Source: SZUA-584 sp964441275 (lineage in GTDB: Bacteria > Bacillota > Clostridia > Christensenellales > SZUA-584). Taken from it: a stretch of DNA of 64,000 nucleotides. Position 1 is the first letter of the stretch, and each line of letters starts with the position of its first letter. Below are positions 16,687 to 25,489 of this stretch, piece after piece. A program made the translations under genes and the position numbers. The notes under the pieces are model-generated. The model saw nothing but the letters and a program-made list of their open reading frames with translations. It did not search any database and had not been told where the DNA came from. The stretch is from NCBI GenBank assembly GCA_964441275.1, contig CAYTUG010000001.1, positions 85,465-149,464 of the forward strand. Direction: 5' to 3'.

Positions 16687-18006
16687 ATGTCAGCTAAGTT
16701 ATCTTTTAGCGGCGGCGTTCATCCTCTCTCGCGCACACACCATGGCAAAAAGCAAACAGAGAATTGCGCAATAGAGCCGTGCAGTGCTCCGGACGAAATT
16801 GTGCTGCCTCTGTCCCAGCACATCGGCGCACCGTCACAGCCAATAGTAAATGTTGGCGACAAAGTGGATTTGGGTCAAAAAATTGCCGAAGCGTGCGGGT
16901 TTGTAAGCGTTCCGTGCTTCTCAAGCGTATCCGGCACAGTTAAGGCAATAGAACCAAGACCGCACATTTGCGGCACTATGAAGCCTTGTATAGTAATAAC
17001 CAACGATCATGAAGACAGGCTTTGCGAGCAAATAAAAAGCAAAGGCGAAGCGTTTACGCCTGAATTGGTAATAGAATCAATAAAGGCCGCGGGCATAGTG
17101 GGTATGGGAGGAGCTGCATTTCCCACCCACGTTAAGCTGTCTCCCCCGCCCGGGAAACCAATAGATACAATAATAGTAAACGGTGCGGAATGCGAGCCGT
17201 ATTTGACCGCCGATCATAGAATTATGCTCGAGCATCCAAAAGAGGTTGTTTTGGGCTTAAAGGCTGTTGTGAAAGCTCTGAACGCAAAAAATTGCTACAT
17301 TGGCATTGAGGATAACAAACCCGATGCTATAAAAGCCATTTCTGAAGCTGCGAAGGAACCCCCCTTAGAAGTTAAGGTGCTAAGGGTTAAGTACCCGCAA
17401 GGCGCCGAAAAACAGCTTATATATTCAATCACGAAAAGGCAGGTGCCCTCGTGCGGGCTTCCTATGGATGTGGGCGTAATAGTTATCAACGCCTCAACCG
17501 CATACCAGATTTATCTGTCGCTTTACAAGGGTTTGCCCCTTTATGAAAGGGTAGTCACCGTAACCGGAAGCGTTAAGCGGCCTTCCAACCTGCTTGTAAG
17601 GCTTGGAACGCCAATAAGACACGTTATTGACAGCGTTGGCGGATTTACCGGCAAAGTTGAAAAAGTTATAGCCGGCGGGCCAATGATGGGTTTAACTCAA
17701 CATAATCTTGATTCCGCCGTAACTAAAGGCACATCCGGAATACTTGTATTGGACGAACATATGGCGCATATGAAGCAAGAATCCTTCTGTATACGTTGCG
17801 GCAGGTGCGTTAAGGCTTGCCCTATGGGGCTTTTGCCTTATCTTTTAAGCGATTTTACGGAGCATAACAAAATTGACGATGCTAAAAAATATCACGCTAT
17901 AGATTGTATTGAATGCGGATGCTGCTCTTATGCTTGCCCCTCAAGCCGCCATTTAGTCCAGCGTATCCGGCTTGCCAAAAATCAGATATTGAGCAAAAAC
18001 TGCTGA
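16687..18006 (+). CDS. rnfC: Rnf complex subunit C
   Basis: A 439-residue peripheral subunit of the Rnf complex, which couples electron flow between reduced ferredoxin and NAD to Na+ or H+ transport. It has an N-terminal barrel-sandwich domain, a GMGGAAFPTHVKL nucleotide-binding segment like that of NuoF (residues about 140-152), a SLBB-like region, and two 4Fe-4S motifs at the end (CIRCGRCVKACP and CIECGCCSYACP). First gene of rnfCDGEAB, the common clostridial order. AAGGAG is six bases before the ATG. A TATAAT at 16625-16630 is a likely -10, without a clear -35. Confidence 0.96.
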   Translation: MSAKLSFSGGVHPLSRTHHGKKQTENCAIEPCSAPDEIVLPLSQHIGAPSQPIVNVGDKVDLGQKIAEACGFVSVPCFSSVSGTVKAIEPRPHICGTMKPCIVITNDHEDRLCEQIKSKGEAFTPELVIESIKAAGIVGMGGAAFPTHVKLSPPPGKPIDTIIVNGAECEPYLTADHRIMLEHPKEVVLGLKAVVKALNAKNCYIGIEDNKPDAIKAISEAAKEPPLEVKVLRVKYPQGAEKQLIYSITKRQVPSCGLPMDVGVIVINASTAYQIYLSLYKGLPLYERVVTVTGSVKRPSNLLVRLGTPIRHVIDSVGGFTGKVEKVIAGGPMMGLTQHNLDSAVTKGTSGILVLDEHMAHMKQESFCIRCGRCVKACPMGLLPYLLSDFTEHNKIDDAKKYHAIDCIECGCCSYACPSSRHLVQRIRLAKNQILSKNC

Positions 18007-18038
18007 TCATAAGTTTTTAACATAAGTTGGAGGTGTTT

Positions 18039-19001
18039 ATGGATAAGTATGTTATGTCATCATCGCCGCATATACGTTCGGCCGTTACCACTGAAAAAAT
18101 AATGCGCGATGTTTTAATTGCCCTGCTGCCGGCTTCCGCGGCCGGGATAATTATATTCGGATTAGGCTCGCTTTGGATAATGCTGATTTGCGTTGCATCA
18201 TCAATGTTTTTCGAAGCGTTGCTGCAACTTATTATGCGCAAAAAGGTTACCGTTTTAGACGGCAGCGCTGCGGTAACGGGGCTTTTATTGGCGCTCAATT
18301 TGCCGCCTATGGATATTGCATACTGGTGGGTCCCGGTGATGGGCTCCCTTTTTGCGATAGGAATTGTAAAACAATGCTTTGGCGGGCTGGGACATAACTT
18401 TGTTAACCCCGCGCTTGCGGCGCGCGCGTTTCTTGTGATATCTTGGCCAAAAATTATGACCGCTTGGGCTTTACCCGCAAGCGCAACGGCAATTGCGCTT
18501 GCCGATGGGGTCTCAACTGCGACGCCTCTTGCCGCGCTTAAAACCGGCGAGTCATTATCTTCTTATATTGATATGTTTCTCGGCAATGTTGGCGGATGTA
18601 TAGGCGAGACAAGCGCGTTGGCTCTTTTGATTGGCGGAATATACTTAATAGCACGCAAAGTTATCGATGCTACAATCCCGGTAATATACATCGGCACTGT
18701 GGCGGTTTTCACCTTCATCGCCGGGCCGGCAGGGTTTTTTACGGGCGATGCGCTCTATCATGTATTAGGCGGAGGCCTGATGCTCGGAGCCGTATTTATG
18801 GCGACGGATTACACCACCTCTCCCATGACAGGTAAAGGGAAAGCCGTATTTGCTTTAGGGTGCGGTGTTTTAACAAGCATATTTAGGCTTTGGGGAGGCA
18901 ACCCCGAAGGCGTTTCATATTCTATACTTCTTATGAACCTTGTTGTACCTCTTATCAACAAGGCATTTGTTCCAAAGCTTTTCGGAGGTGCGGCCAAATG
19001 A
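18039..19001 (+). CDS. rnfD: Rnf complex subunit D
   Basis: A 320-residue membrane subunit with about nine helices, NqrB/RnfD family. The segment GVSTATPLAALKT near residue 165 holds the Thr that carries covalent FMN in this family. FNMID-like and GGLGHNFVNPALAARAF segments are typical. The ATG at 18039 has GGAGG six bases ahead; an in-frame TTG at 18027 lies before that site. It overlaps rnfG by four bases (ATGA), so the two are translationally coupled. Confidence 0.95.
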   Translation: MDKYVMSSSPHIRSAVTTEKIMRDVLIALLPASAAGIIIFGLGSLWIMLICVASSMFFEALLQLIMRKKVTVLDGSAAVTGLLLALNLPPMDIAYWWVPVMGSLFAIGIVKQCFGGLGHNFVNPALAARAFLVISWPKIMTAWALPASATAIALADGVSTATPLAALKTGESLSSYIDMFLGNVGGCIGETSALALLIGGIYLIARKVIDATIPVIYIGTVAVFTFIAGPAGFFTGDALYHVLGGGLMLGAVFMATDYTTSPMTGKGKAVFALGCGVLTSIFRLWGGNPEGVSYSILLMNLVVPLINKAFVPKLFGGAAK

Positions 19002-19573
19002 AACCAATATTCACAATAACTCTTAAATTGCTCGTTATAACAATTGTTGCGGCAGCGATGCTCGGGTATGTTTACAGCATAACTTATGAGCCTATACAAG
19101 AACAAACGCAAAGGAAATCCGACGAGGCGCGGTTTAAAGCGTTCCCCCAAGCTGTCTCGTTCGAACAAATGCCTGAAGATATACCGGAACAATACAAGAT
19201 AATTAGGTCTGTGCACACTGCGCTTGACAAAGACGGGAATGCAATGGGCATAACCGCATCCGTAAAAACCAAGGGATACGGCTCGGATCTTAATTTAACC
19301 GTCGGTTTGGGGGCGGACGGAGTAATTAAAGGCGTTGTTTTAGGCGCCCATAACGAAACGCCCGGGCTGGGGGCAAAGGCTGCCGATGCCGATTTTATCG
19401 GCCAGTACACCGGAAAGCCTATGGATAAACCGCTTGACGTTGTTAAGAAGACGCCCTTAGAACAAAACGAAATCCAGGCTATAGGCAGTGCGACTATAAC
19501 AAGCAAGGGCATAACTTTAGCCGTAAACACGGTTATTGATTATTATCGGCAAGCTATGGGAGGCGCGCAATGA
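18998..19573 (+). CDS. rnfG: Rnf complex subunit G
   Basis: A 191-residue subunit with one N-terminal membrane helix (LKLLVITIVAAAMLGYVYS) and an extracytoplasmic FMN-binding domain. The FMN-attachment motif is seen as GSATITSKGI near residue 165, where the second Thr is the expected phosphoester acceptor. AHNETPGLGAKA is the other conserved block. ATGA overlaps with rnfD before it and rnfE after it. TTCGGAGG lies some ten bases before the start. Confidence 0.94.
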   Translation: MKPIFTITLKLLVITIVAAAMLGYVYSITYEPIQEQTQRKSDEARFKAFPQAVSFEQMPEDIPEQYKIIRSVHTALDKDGNAMGITASVKTKGYGSDLNLTVGLGADGVIKGVVLGAHNETPGLGAKAADADFIGQYTGKPMDKPLDVVKKTPLEQNEIQAIGSATITSKGITLAVNTVIDYYRQAMGGAQ

Positions 19574-20187
19574 AAACAAAACCTTTATCGATAATTAAAA
19601 ACGGCCTTTTCAACGAGAATCCTACTTTTAGGCTTGTGCTTGGCATGTGCCCAACGCTTGCCATAACGACAAACCTGTTTAACGGCATAGGGATGGGTTT
19701 AGCGGCCACTTTTGTTCTTATCGGCTCTAACTCGGTAATATCGCTGCTGCGCAATTTTATTCCCGACAAGGTGCGCATACCGGCCTATGTTGTGGTTATC
19801 GCAGCGTTTGTTACAATAGTGCAGCTGTTGCTTAAAGCCTATTTGCCCGCGCTCGACGATTCTTTAGGGCTTTTTATTCCGCTTATAGTGGTCAACTGCA
19901 TAATACTCGGGCGCGCCGAAGCTTTTGCAGGCAAAAACAGCGTAGGCGCATCTTTTCTTGACGGGGTTGGCATGGGACTTGGGTTTACGGGCGCGTTGCT
20001 TATTATATCGCTGTTTAGAGAAATTTTAGGCAACGGCACACTATTTGGCGCACAACTGTTTGGAGAGAACTTTTCTCCCATTCTTTTTATGATACAGCCC
20101 CCGGGCGGTTTTATAACGCTTGGGCTGTTGCTCGGGGCGTTAAACAAACTATCCATTATGCGTAAACAAAGGAAGGGGGCACATTGA
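19570..20187 (+). CDS. rnfE: Rnf complex subunit E
   Basis: A 205-residue integral membrane subunit of the NqrD/RnfE family with six helices. Conserved parts include NPTFRLVLGMCPTLAITT at the start, IVVNCIILGRAEAFA in the middle and GFTGALLIISLFREILGNGT. With RnfA it forms the ion-conducting core that holds a 2Fe-2S centre between the two proteins; the CxxC-like Cys in GMCP and NCI are the likely ligands. It overlaps rnfG (ATGA) and abuts rnfA by one shared base. Confidence 0.95.
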   Translation: MKTKPLSIIKNGLFNENPTFRLVLGMCPTLAITTNLFNGIGMGLAATFVLIGSNSVISLLRNFIPDKVRIPAYVVVIAAFVTIVQLLLKAYLPALDDSLGLFIPLIVVNCIILGRAEAFAGKNSVGASFLDGVGMGLGFTGALLIISLFREILGNGTLFGAQLFGENFSPILFMIQPPGGFITLGLLLGALNKLSIMRKQRKGAH

Positions 20188-20762
20188 TGGAAAAGCTGCT
20201 TATAATACTTTTAAGTACAATATTTATAAACAACTTTGTGCTTTCAAAGTTTCTCGGCATTTGTCCGTTCTTGGGAGTGTCAAAAAAGGTGGAAACCGCC
20301 ATAGGCATGGGGTTTGCGGTAACATTCGTTATGGCATTGGCTTCAGTGATGTCTTACTTTGTTCATTATTTCCTGCTTGTGCCGCTTAAAATCGAATACA
20401 TGCAAACCATTGCTTTTATACTCGTTATAGCGGCGCTCGTTCAGCTTGTCGAAATGGTGTTGCAAAAGCTCGTACCCGCTTTATACCAAGCGCTCGGCGT
20501 ATATCTGCCGCTGATTACTACCAACTGTGCGGTATTAGGCGTAGCAATAATAAACATCACTGAAGAGTATAACCTTATTGAAACGCTCGTAAACGGCATA
20601 GGCGGCGCAATTGGGTTTACGCTGTCAATAGTGCTTTTTGCCGGGATACGCGAAAGGCTTGAAACGGCGGCGATACCCGAACCACTAAAAGGGTTTCCGA
20701 TAGCTCTTATTTCTGCAGGATTGATGGCGATAGCCTTTACGGGCTTCGCAGGCTTAATATAG
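20187..20762 (+). CDS. rnfA: Rnf complex subunit A
   Basis: A 191-residue membrane protein of the NqrE/RnfA family, a pseudo-symmetric partner of RnfE. FVLSKFLGICPFLGVSKK near the start and TTNCAVLGVAI in the middle are the conserved Cys regions. The start is the ATG at 20187 (GGAAGGGG seven bases ahead); a TTG one codon earlier is less likely. Fifth gene of the operon, followed by rnfB after 13 bases. Confidence 0.95.
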   Translation: MEKLLIILLSTIFINNFVLSKFLGICPFLGVSKKVETAIGMGFAVTFVMALASVMSYFVHYFLLVPLKIEYMQTIAFILVIAALVQLVEMVLQKLVPALYQALGVYLPLITTNCAVLGVAIINITEEYNLIETLVNGIGGAIGFTLSIVLFAGIRERLETAAIPEPLKGFPIALISAGLMAIAFTGFAGLI

Positions 20763-20775
20763 CGGGAGGAATGCT

Positions 20776-21603
20776 ATGCTTTATGAAATAATTTGGCCTG
20801 TTGCTGCGCTCGGCGGCTTAGGTTTAGTTTTGGGGCTCGGGCTTGCCGTGGCATCAAAGCTGTTAGTGGTCAATACAGATCCAAATATAGAAAAGATAAG
20901 AGAGCTGCTCCCGGGCGCTAACTGCGGCGGCTGCGGTTTTCCCGGCTGCGACGGGTTCGCAAAAGCTTTAGCCTCCGGCGAGGCGGAAATATCTTCATGC
21001 TGCCCTCTCTCGTACGAAAACTTCAAAGCAATTGCGCAGATTTTAGGGGTGGATTCAAAACCGGGGGAAAAGATGGTGGCGCGTATATTATGCAGGGGTT
21101 GTGCGGATAATTGTACAAGCCAATATGATTACTTCGGAGTCAGCGACTGCCGTGCAGCCGCTATGTTAGCAGGCGGCCCTTCAGCTTGCGAATACGGTTG
21201 TGTGGGGCTTTTATCATGCGCTGATGCTTGCACTTTTGACGCCATCTATAAAGACGAAAAAGGAATTGTGCAAGTGGACGAAGATAAATGCACGGGATGC
21301 AACCGGTGCGTTGAAGTCTGCCCCAAAAACAGCATTGTGCTTATGCCTAAAAGCAGCGGCGTTTATGTAAGCTGCCATACAGCCAATAAGGGCAAAGCTG
21401 TGGCAACGGTGTGTAAGGCGGGTTGCATCGGTTGTTCTCTTTGCGCTAAAAAGTGCCCAGAAGGAGCAATAACAATGGTCAACAATCTGCCGGTTATAGA
21501 TTACGATAAGTGCACAGGCTGCGGCATATGCGTAGAAGTCTGTCCCAAAGATACTATAGTCATGTCCAAACATGGAAATGCCCGCTCCTGCAGGGAAGAT
21601 TAA
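20776..21603 (+). CDS. rnfB: Rnf complex subunit B
   Basis: A 275-residue iron-sulfur subunit thought to take electrons from ferredoxin. One N-terminal helix is followed by a Fe-S domain (LLPGANCGGCGFPGCDGFA) and a Cys-rich region with CRGCADNC and further Cys. Three ferredoxin motifs can be read in the last 110 residues: CTGCNRCVEVCP, CIGCSLCAKKCP and CTGCGICVEVCP. CGGGAGG is upstream of the ATG. The order A then B, with B last, is typical for Clostridia. maf follows directly. Confidence 0.96.
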   Translation: MLYEIIWPVAALGGLGLVLGLGLAVASKLLVVNTDPNIEKIRELLPGANCGGCGFPGCDGFAKALASGEAEISSCCPLSYENFKAIAQILGVDSKPGEKMVARILCRGCADNCTSQYDYFGVSDCRAAAMLAGGPSACEYGCVGLLSCADACTFDAIYKDEKGIVQVDEDKCTGCNRCVEVCPKNSIVLMPKSSGVYVSCHTANKGKAVATVCKAGCIGCSLCAKKCPEGAITMVNNLPVIDYDKCTGCGICVEVCPKDTIVMSKHGNARSCRED

Positions 21604-21604
21604 A

Positions 21605-22177
21605 ATGGAACATTTCAACGGACGGCGCGTAATACTTGCTTCCGAGTCTGCGCGCCGCCAAAAGCTTCTTTCGCTTTTGATACCTAAATTTGATATCATA
21701 CCAAGCAGCGTTGCGGAAAATGCAAACGCAACGCCGATAAATCAAGTAAAAGCGTTAGCCTACAGCAAGGCGGCACAAATAGCTGCGCTTTTCCCCCATG
21801 CGCTTGTAATTGGTGCGGACACGCTTGTTTTTTTAGGCTCCAAAACGCTTGGCAAACCCAAAGATAAGGAAGAAGCAAGGCATATGCTGCGCTTGCTTTC
21901 GGGGCGAATGCACAAAGTTTCCACAGGCGTTTGCATTATTTGCGGGAAACAAAAACAAATATGCGCAACATCAACCAAAGTTCGTTTTGCGGATATTTGT
22001 GATGACGAGATAGAATCATACTTAAATACTGGCGAATCAATGGATAAAGCGGGTGCTTATGGCATACAAGGGCAATTTTCGAAACATATTAAGTATATAC
22101 ACGGATGTTACTTCAATGTGATGGGGCTTCCGCTTAACACCCTGTACAATATGTTAAAGCAATTCCCACAAACATGA
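21605..22177 (+). CDS. maf: Maf-type nucleoside triphosphate pyrophosphatase
   Basis: A 190-residue Maf/YhdE protein that hydrolyses non-canonical or excess dTTP/UTP-type nucleotides and is linked to septum control in Bacillus. It begins RRVILASESARRQKLLSLL, with the substrate motif SxSxRR, then GADTLVFL and KPKDKEEARHML, and ends with the MGLPLNTLY segment. The start at 21605 is one base past the rnfB stop; a longer ORF reaching back to 21572 would run inside rnfB and is rejected. It is cotranscribed with the rnf genes. Confidence 0.93.
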   Translation: MEHFNGRRVILASESARRQKLLSLLIPKFDIIPSSVAENANATPINQVKALAYSKAAQIAALFPHALVIGADTLVFLGSKTLGKPKDKEEARHMLRLLSGRMHKVSTGVCIICGKQKQICATSTKVRFADICDDEIESYLNTGESMDKAGAYGIQGQFSKHIKYIHGCYFNVMGLPLNTLYNMLKQFPQT

Positions 22178-22501
22178 ACATTATATCACATTTCCAAACA
22201 CCAGGTTAATTGTTCGCCTTTTTGGGGAGCATCACATCATAATCTTTTTAATCTTTATTGCGGCACAGAATAGAACGGCTGCTAAATATATGCTCTTGCT
22301 GTTCGTATAAACATAACATACCAGTTTTAAAACGCTTAAGCAACGCAATACCGGCTGAAAATAAACTTTTAGCCGGTATTGCATTTGCGCTAAAGCCACA
22401 TGTCGCACAAAGAATAAACGTTAGCTTATGATACAATATGTGCTGTTATGTTCGGCAATTTATGTGCGTTATAAATTAATTGCGGACGCTCCTTAACGAT
22501 A
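22178..22501. other. Intergenic stretch with a strong hairpin
   Basis: No gene is seen here. The notable element is a perfect 12-base inverted repeat: 22345-22356 (GCAATACCGGCT) pairs with 22371-22382 across a 14-base AT-rich loop. There is no T-run on either strand, so it is not a standard intrinsic terminator, but it may still separate maf from the convergent small gene. An ORF at 22248-22436 on the minus strand runs through the hairpin and looks accidental. Confidence 0.5.
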
Positions 22502-22774
22502 TTACTTTTTTATGTTTGCATATTCCCTTGCTCTGTTTGTAATCTCCAACCAAAACGGTATCCTGTTGTCGGTTTCCCTTTCCGTATGTTTCGCAAGAAA
22601 TTCACATTCTATCAGTGAATATATTATTCCTAAAAACTCTTGCGATTCGCTTTCCTCCATAATCTCTACCAGATTATCAACTGCAAATGTCAGCGAAACG
22701 CCGGGCGGCAGTTCCTTTTCAATCTCTAAAAGCTTTTTTAAAACCCTTTCTTGTTCTTTATTTAATGATTTCAT
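22502..22774 (-). CDS. Small conserved-looking protein, possibly winged-helix
   Basis: A 90-residue protein starting at 22774, where AGGAGG lies seven bases upstream; the longer ORF to 22822 has no site. It is helical: LNKEQERVLKKLLEIEKELP, then VDNLVEIMEESESQEFLGIIYSLIECEFL, then a C-terminal FWLEITNRAREYA. The last segment resembles the wing-plus-final-helix ending (LTxKGREYL) of small winged-helix DNA-binding proteins. I do not recognise the family. It is divergent from mreB, 230 bases away. Confidence 0.55.
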   Translation of the reverse strand: MKSLNKEQERVLKKLLEIEKELPPGVSLTFAVDNLVEIMEESESQEFLGIIYSLIECEFLAKHTERETDNRIPFWLEITNRAREYANIKK

Positions 22775-23004
22775 GTGTGACCTCCTGTTGTGACCCAGTT
22801 GTATTTTGTTATTATACATCATTTTTTTAATAACACAATGATAATAAATGTATCTTAAAAGATTGTTTAAACAGAACGCATGATTTGAAATCTTATTATT
22901 GAACTGGTTTTATTAAACAAAACTATTATGACAATCGAGTTTTTATGTATAAAAACAAACACACATAGAAATAATTATACAATTAAGAAATCCGGAGGTT
23001 GTTG

Positions 23005-24036
23005 ATGTTTTCTTTTTATGCGCCTTGTCTTGGCATTGATCTTGGCACGGTTAATACTCTTGTTTTTCAAAAATCGCGCGGAATCATTTTGCGAGAACCA
23101 TCAGTTGTTGCCATGCAAAAGGACAACCATGAAATAATTGCCGTTGGTGAAAAGGCGTGTAACATGATTGGCCGCACGCCCGGCAACATTATTGCGGTAA
23201 AACCGCTAAGGGTTGGAGTAATAGCAAACATTACCGTTACGGAAGCTATGCTAAAATACTTTATTCGCAAAGCTATGCCGCAAAGTTTTTTTTCCCGTAG
23301 CCCCAATGTGGTTATCTGCGTTCCATGCGGAATAACCGAGGTGGAAAAACGCGCAGTTGAAGAGGCGGCAAAAGCGGCGGGCGCAAGAGGTGTTGTCTTG
23401 TTGGAAGAGCCAATGGCGGCCGCTATGGGCGCCGGCCTTGACACCCATTTAGCAAAGGGATGCATGATAGTAGACATTGGCGGCGGCACAAGCGAGGTAG
23501 CAGTAATTTCGTTAGGCGGAATTGTAACGTCACGCTCTTTGCGTTTAGGCGGCAATCATATGGATGATGCAATAATTAAGCATGTTAAAGCAAATTATAA
23601 TTTAATAATAGGTGAAAGCACTGCCCAAAGCATAAAAATAAATATCGGCGGTGTTATTGATATGGGCAAAGAGCATACAATTGAGGTTCGCGGAAAAGAT
23701 GTAACTTCAGGATTGCCAAAATCGATAACCGTCGGGGCGGCGGGAATTCGCGAATCCTTGCTTGAAATATCCCAATCAATTTTGGGCGCAATAAGAAATG
23801 TACTCGAGCTAACGCCGCCCGAGCTTGCCGCGGATATAATAAATGAAGGGATCGTTCTCTCAGGCGGGGGATCGCTTTTGCAGGGGTTTAACCGCATAGT
23901 GGCAAAAGCAACCGGAATGCCTGTGCGGCATGCACAAAATCCGCTTGATTCCGTAGTCTTGGGTGCGGGAGCGGCAATGCAAAGCATGGATGCAGCGGTT
24001 AGCGAATGTGAGTTTGTCACGGAACCGACTCAATAG
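23005..24036 (+). CDS. mreB: MreB-type rod-shape actin homologue
   Basis: A 343-residue cytoskeletal ATPase that guides lateral wall synthesis. Actin-fold signatures are complete: LGIDLGTVNTLVF for phosphate 1, VPCGITEVEKRAVEEAA for the connecting motif, VDIGGGTSEVAVISLGG for phosphate 2, and NEGIVLSGGGSLLQGF for the adenosine site. TCCGGAGG lies six bases before the ATG at 23005; two TTG codons just ahead are less likely starts. No mreC or mreD follows, so this may be an extra paralogue such as Mbl or MreBH rather than the main mre locus copy. Confidence 0.93.
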   Translation: MFSFYAPCLGIDLGTVNTLVFQKSRGIILREPSVVAMQKDNHEIIAVGEKACNMIGRTPGNIIAVKPLRVGVIANITVTEAMLKYFIRKAMPQSFFSRSPNVVICVPCGITEVEKRAVEEAAKAAGARGVVLLEEPMAAAMGAGLDTHLAKGCMIVDIGGGTSEVAVISLGGIVTSRSLRLGGNHMDDAIIKHVKANYNLIIGESTAQSIKINIGGVIDMGKEHTIEVRGKDVTSGLPKSITVGAAGIRESLLEISQSILGAIRNVLELTPPELAADIINEGIVLSGGGSLLQGFNRIVAKATGMPVRHAQNPLDSVVLGAGAAMQSMDAAVSECEFVTEPTQ

Positions 24037-24144
24037 TCTCTTTATTTCACAGATTCGTTGCCTTTGATATCGGCACATCTTTGTAACGGCTCAAATAATT
24101 CAACAATTAAACTTGCCCCAAATCCCTTGCGCACATAATAATTC

Positions 24145-24173
24145 TTGACACATAAGAACAAAGTGGATAGAAT
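24145..24173 (+). promoter_or_regulatory. Housekeeping promoter of rplM-rpsI
   Basis: TTGACA (24145-24150), a 17-base spacer and TAGAAT (24168-24173) give a near-consensus sigma-A promoter 90 bases ahead of rplM. Confidence 0.85.
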
Positions 24174-24179
24174 ATATCC

Positions 24180-24262
24180 TGCATGTTTAGCAGTTCACTA
24201 GCCCCGAACGTAACGCATGCATAAATAACGTTCATGGTGTAAGCAATAGGAGGAAGGGCCTG
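24180..24262 (+). ncRNA. Candidate L13 leader RNA
   Basis: Between the promoter and the rplM start is an 80-base leader. GAACGT and ACGTTC near 24207-24234 form a stem around CATGCATAAAT-like loop sequence. Firmicutes often have an L13 leader at this place that L13 binds for autoregulation. The position, length and stem fit, but I could not compare it with the covariance model. Confidence 0.4.
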
Positions 24263-24697
24263 ATGAAATCATATATGGCAAAACCCGGCTCTGTTGAACG
24301 CGAATGGTATATCGTAGATGCAGACGGCAAGGTTTTCGGCCGTCTTGCAAGCCAGGTAGCGTCCATTTTAAGAGGGAAAAACAAACCGGAGTTTACGCCT
24401 CATGTAGATACCGGCGACTATGTGATAATAATAAATGCTGAAAAAGCCGTATTTACCGGCAACAAGTTATCTCAAAAACTGTACAGGCGGCATTCAGGTT
24501 ACGTAGGAAGCCTAAAGGAAATAAAATACGAACGTATTATGGCAACAAAACCGGAGTTTGCGATGCATGAAGCCATAAGACGGATGTTACCAAAAAATAA
24601 GCTTGGCAGGCAAATGCTTAAGAAACTGCGCGTGTATAAAGGCAGCGTGCACGAGCACACTGCACAAAAGCCAAAGCTCTTAGAGCTTGAAGGCTAA
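24263..24697 (+). CDS. rplM: 50S ribosomal protein L13
   Basis: A 144-residue ribosomal protein that binds 23S rRNA early in large-subunit assembly. Diagnostic segments are WYIVDADGKVFGRLAS, GDYVIIINAEKAVFTGNK, YRRHSGYVG and RRMLPKNKLGRQMLKKLRVYKG. AGGAGG lies eight bases before the ATG. It is followed after 16 bases by rpsI, the universal pairing. Length is normal. Confidence 0.98.
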   Translation: MKSYMAKPGSVEREWYIVDADGKVFGRLASQVASILRGKNKPEFTPHVDTGDYVIIINAEKAVFTGNKLSQKLYRRHSGYVGSLKEIKYERIMATKPEFAMHEAIRRMLPKNKLGRQMLKKLRVYKGSVHEHTAQKPKLLELEG

Positions 24698-24713
24698 CGG
24701 GAGGAAATTAAAC

Positions 24714-25106
24714 GTGGCAAAGATACAATTTGCAGGTACAGGAAGAAGAAAAAGCTCTATCGCAAGAGTTATAATATCTCCGGGTACCGGGAAAATGCAG
24801 ATTAACAAAAAAACTATTGAAGATTATTTTGGGTTTGAGACTTTGCGCATGCTTGTCATGTCTCCGTTAGTTTTAACCGAGACCCAAAATAAGTATGATG
24901 TTGTTGTAACAGCTAAAGGCGGCGGGTTTACCGGTCAGGCGGGAGCGATACGCCATGGCATATCGCGCGCGCTAATTAAATCCGAACCTGAGCTTAGGCC
25001 GTTGCTAAAAAAGGCTGGGTTTTTAACAAGAGACGCAAGAATGAAAGAAAGAAAGAAATACGGCCTTAAAGCCGCGCGGCGTGCGCCGCAGTTTTCCAAG
25101 AGATAA
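24714..25106 (+). CDS. rpsI: 30S ribosomal protein S9
   Basis: A 130-residue small-subunit protein whose C-terminal tail reaches the P-site tRNA. FAGTGRRKSSIARV at the start, GGGFTGQAGAIRHGISRAL in the middle and the ending RDARMKERKKYGLKAARRAPQFSKR (family-typical SKR end) identify it. The start is a GTG at 24714 with GGGAGG nine bases ahead; the longer ORF to 24687 overlaps rplM and is rejected. Confidence 0.98.
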   Translation: MAKIQFAGTGRRKSSIARVIISPGTGKMQINKKTIEDYFGFETLRMLVMSPLVLTETQNKYDVVVTAKGGGFTGQAGAIRHGISRALIKSEPELRPLLKKAGFLTRDARMKERKKYGLKAARRAPQFSKR

Positions 25107-25120
25107 TAACAATATCGTCA

Positions 25121-25166
25121 AAAAGCCCGTATTCATGCGGTGTTCCGTGTGCGTTCGGGCTTTCTT
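25121..25166 (+). terminator. Intrinsic terminator of rplM-rpsI
   Basis: AAAAGCCCG pairs with CGGGCTTTCTT over a 27-base intervening sequence that can itself fold, ending in TTTCTTT. It begins 15 bases after the rpsI stop. Confidence 0.75.
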
Positions 25167-25420
25167 TATGCCCCGATGTAATCAAAAATCCGACAGACGG
25201 CGAAAAACGCTGCCTTTTGGTTGGTAAAAAAGTATGTGCCTGAACTCTGAAAAAGCGGTTGTTTTTTTGAATTCTTTTTTGTGGTGTGTATCTGATAGTC
25301 ACGCTCAGTATACCCGCCCCGTCCTGCCTCATGCGCTCAATAAGGCCGCTCTTGATAGCTTATATGCTCCCGCAACGTGCATACCAGGGCACACGCCCTC
25401 GGTTCGGCGATTATTAGAGC
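25167..25420. other. Intergenic stretch without a recognised feature
   Basis: This stretch lies between the rpsI terminator and the 22-residue ORF. A plus-strand ORF at 25234-25434 has no ribosome binding site and no family resemblance, and I regard it as accidental. Confidence 0.4.
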
Positions 25421-25489
25421 TTAATTGCGTTTAGCAAGATAAGCTAAGATTAAAACCGGAAGAAATAGCAGAACAAGCAGAAACCACAT
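25421..25489 (-). CDS. Very small single-helix membrane protein (22 residues)
   Basis: On the minus strand an excellent AGGAGG sits seven bases before an ATG at 25489, opening a 22-codon frame that ends in TAA. The product begins MWFLLVLLFLPVL, is hydrophobic through residue 18 and ends in AKRN, the pattern of a single membrane helix with a positive inside end. Base use (GC-ending Leu codons, CTG/CTT) looks coding. I know no family. It could be a small regulatory membrane protein, a subunit stabiliser or a type I toxin-like peptide. It lies in an otherwise empty 680-bp gap downstream of the phosphatase gene. Confidence 0.55.
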   Translation of the reverse strand: MWFLLVLLFLPVLILAYLAKRN

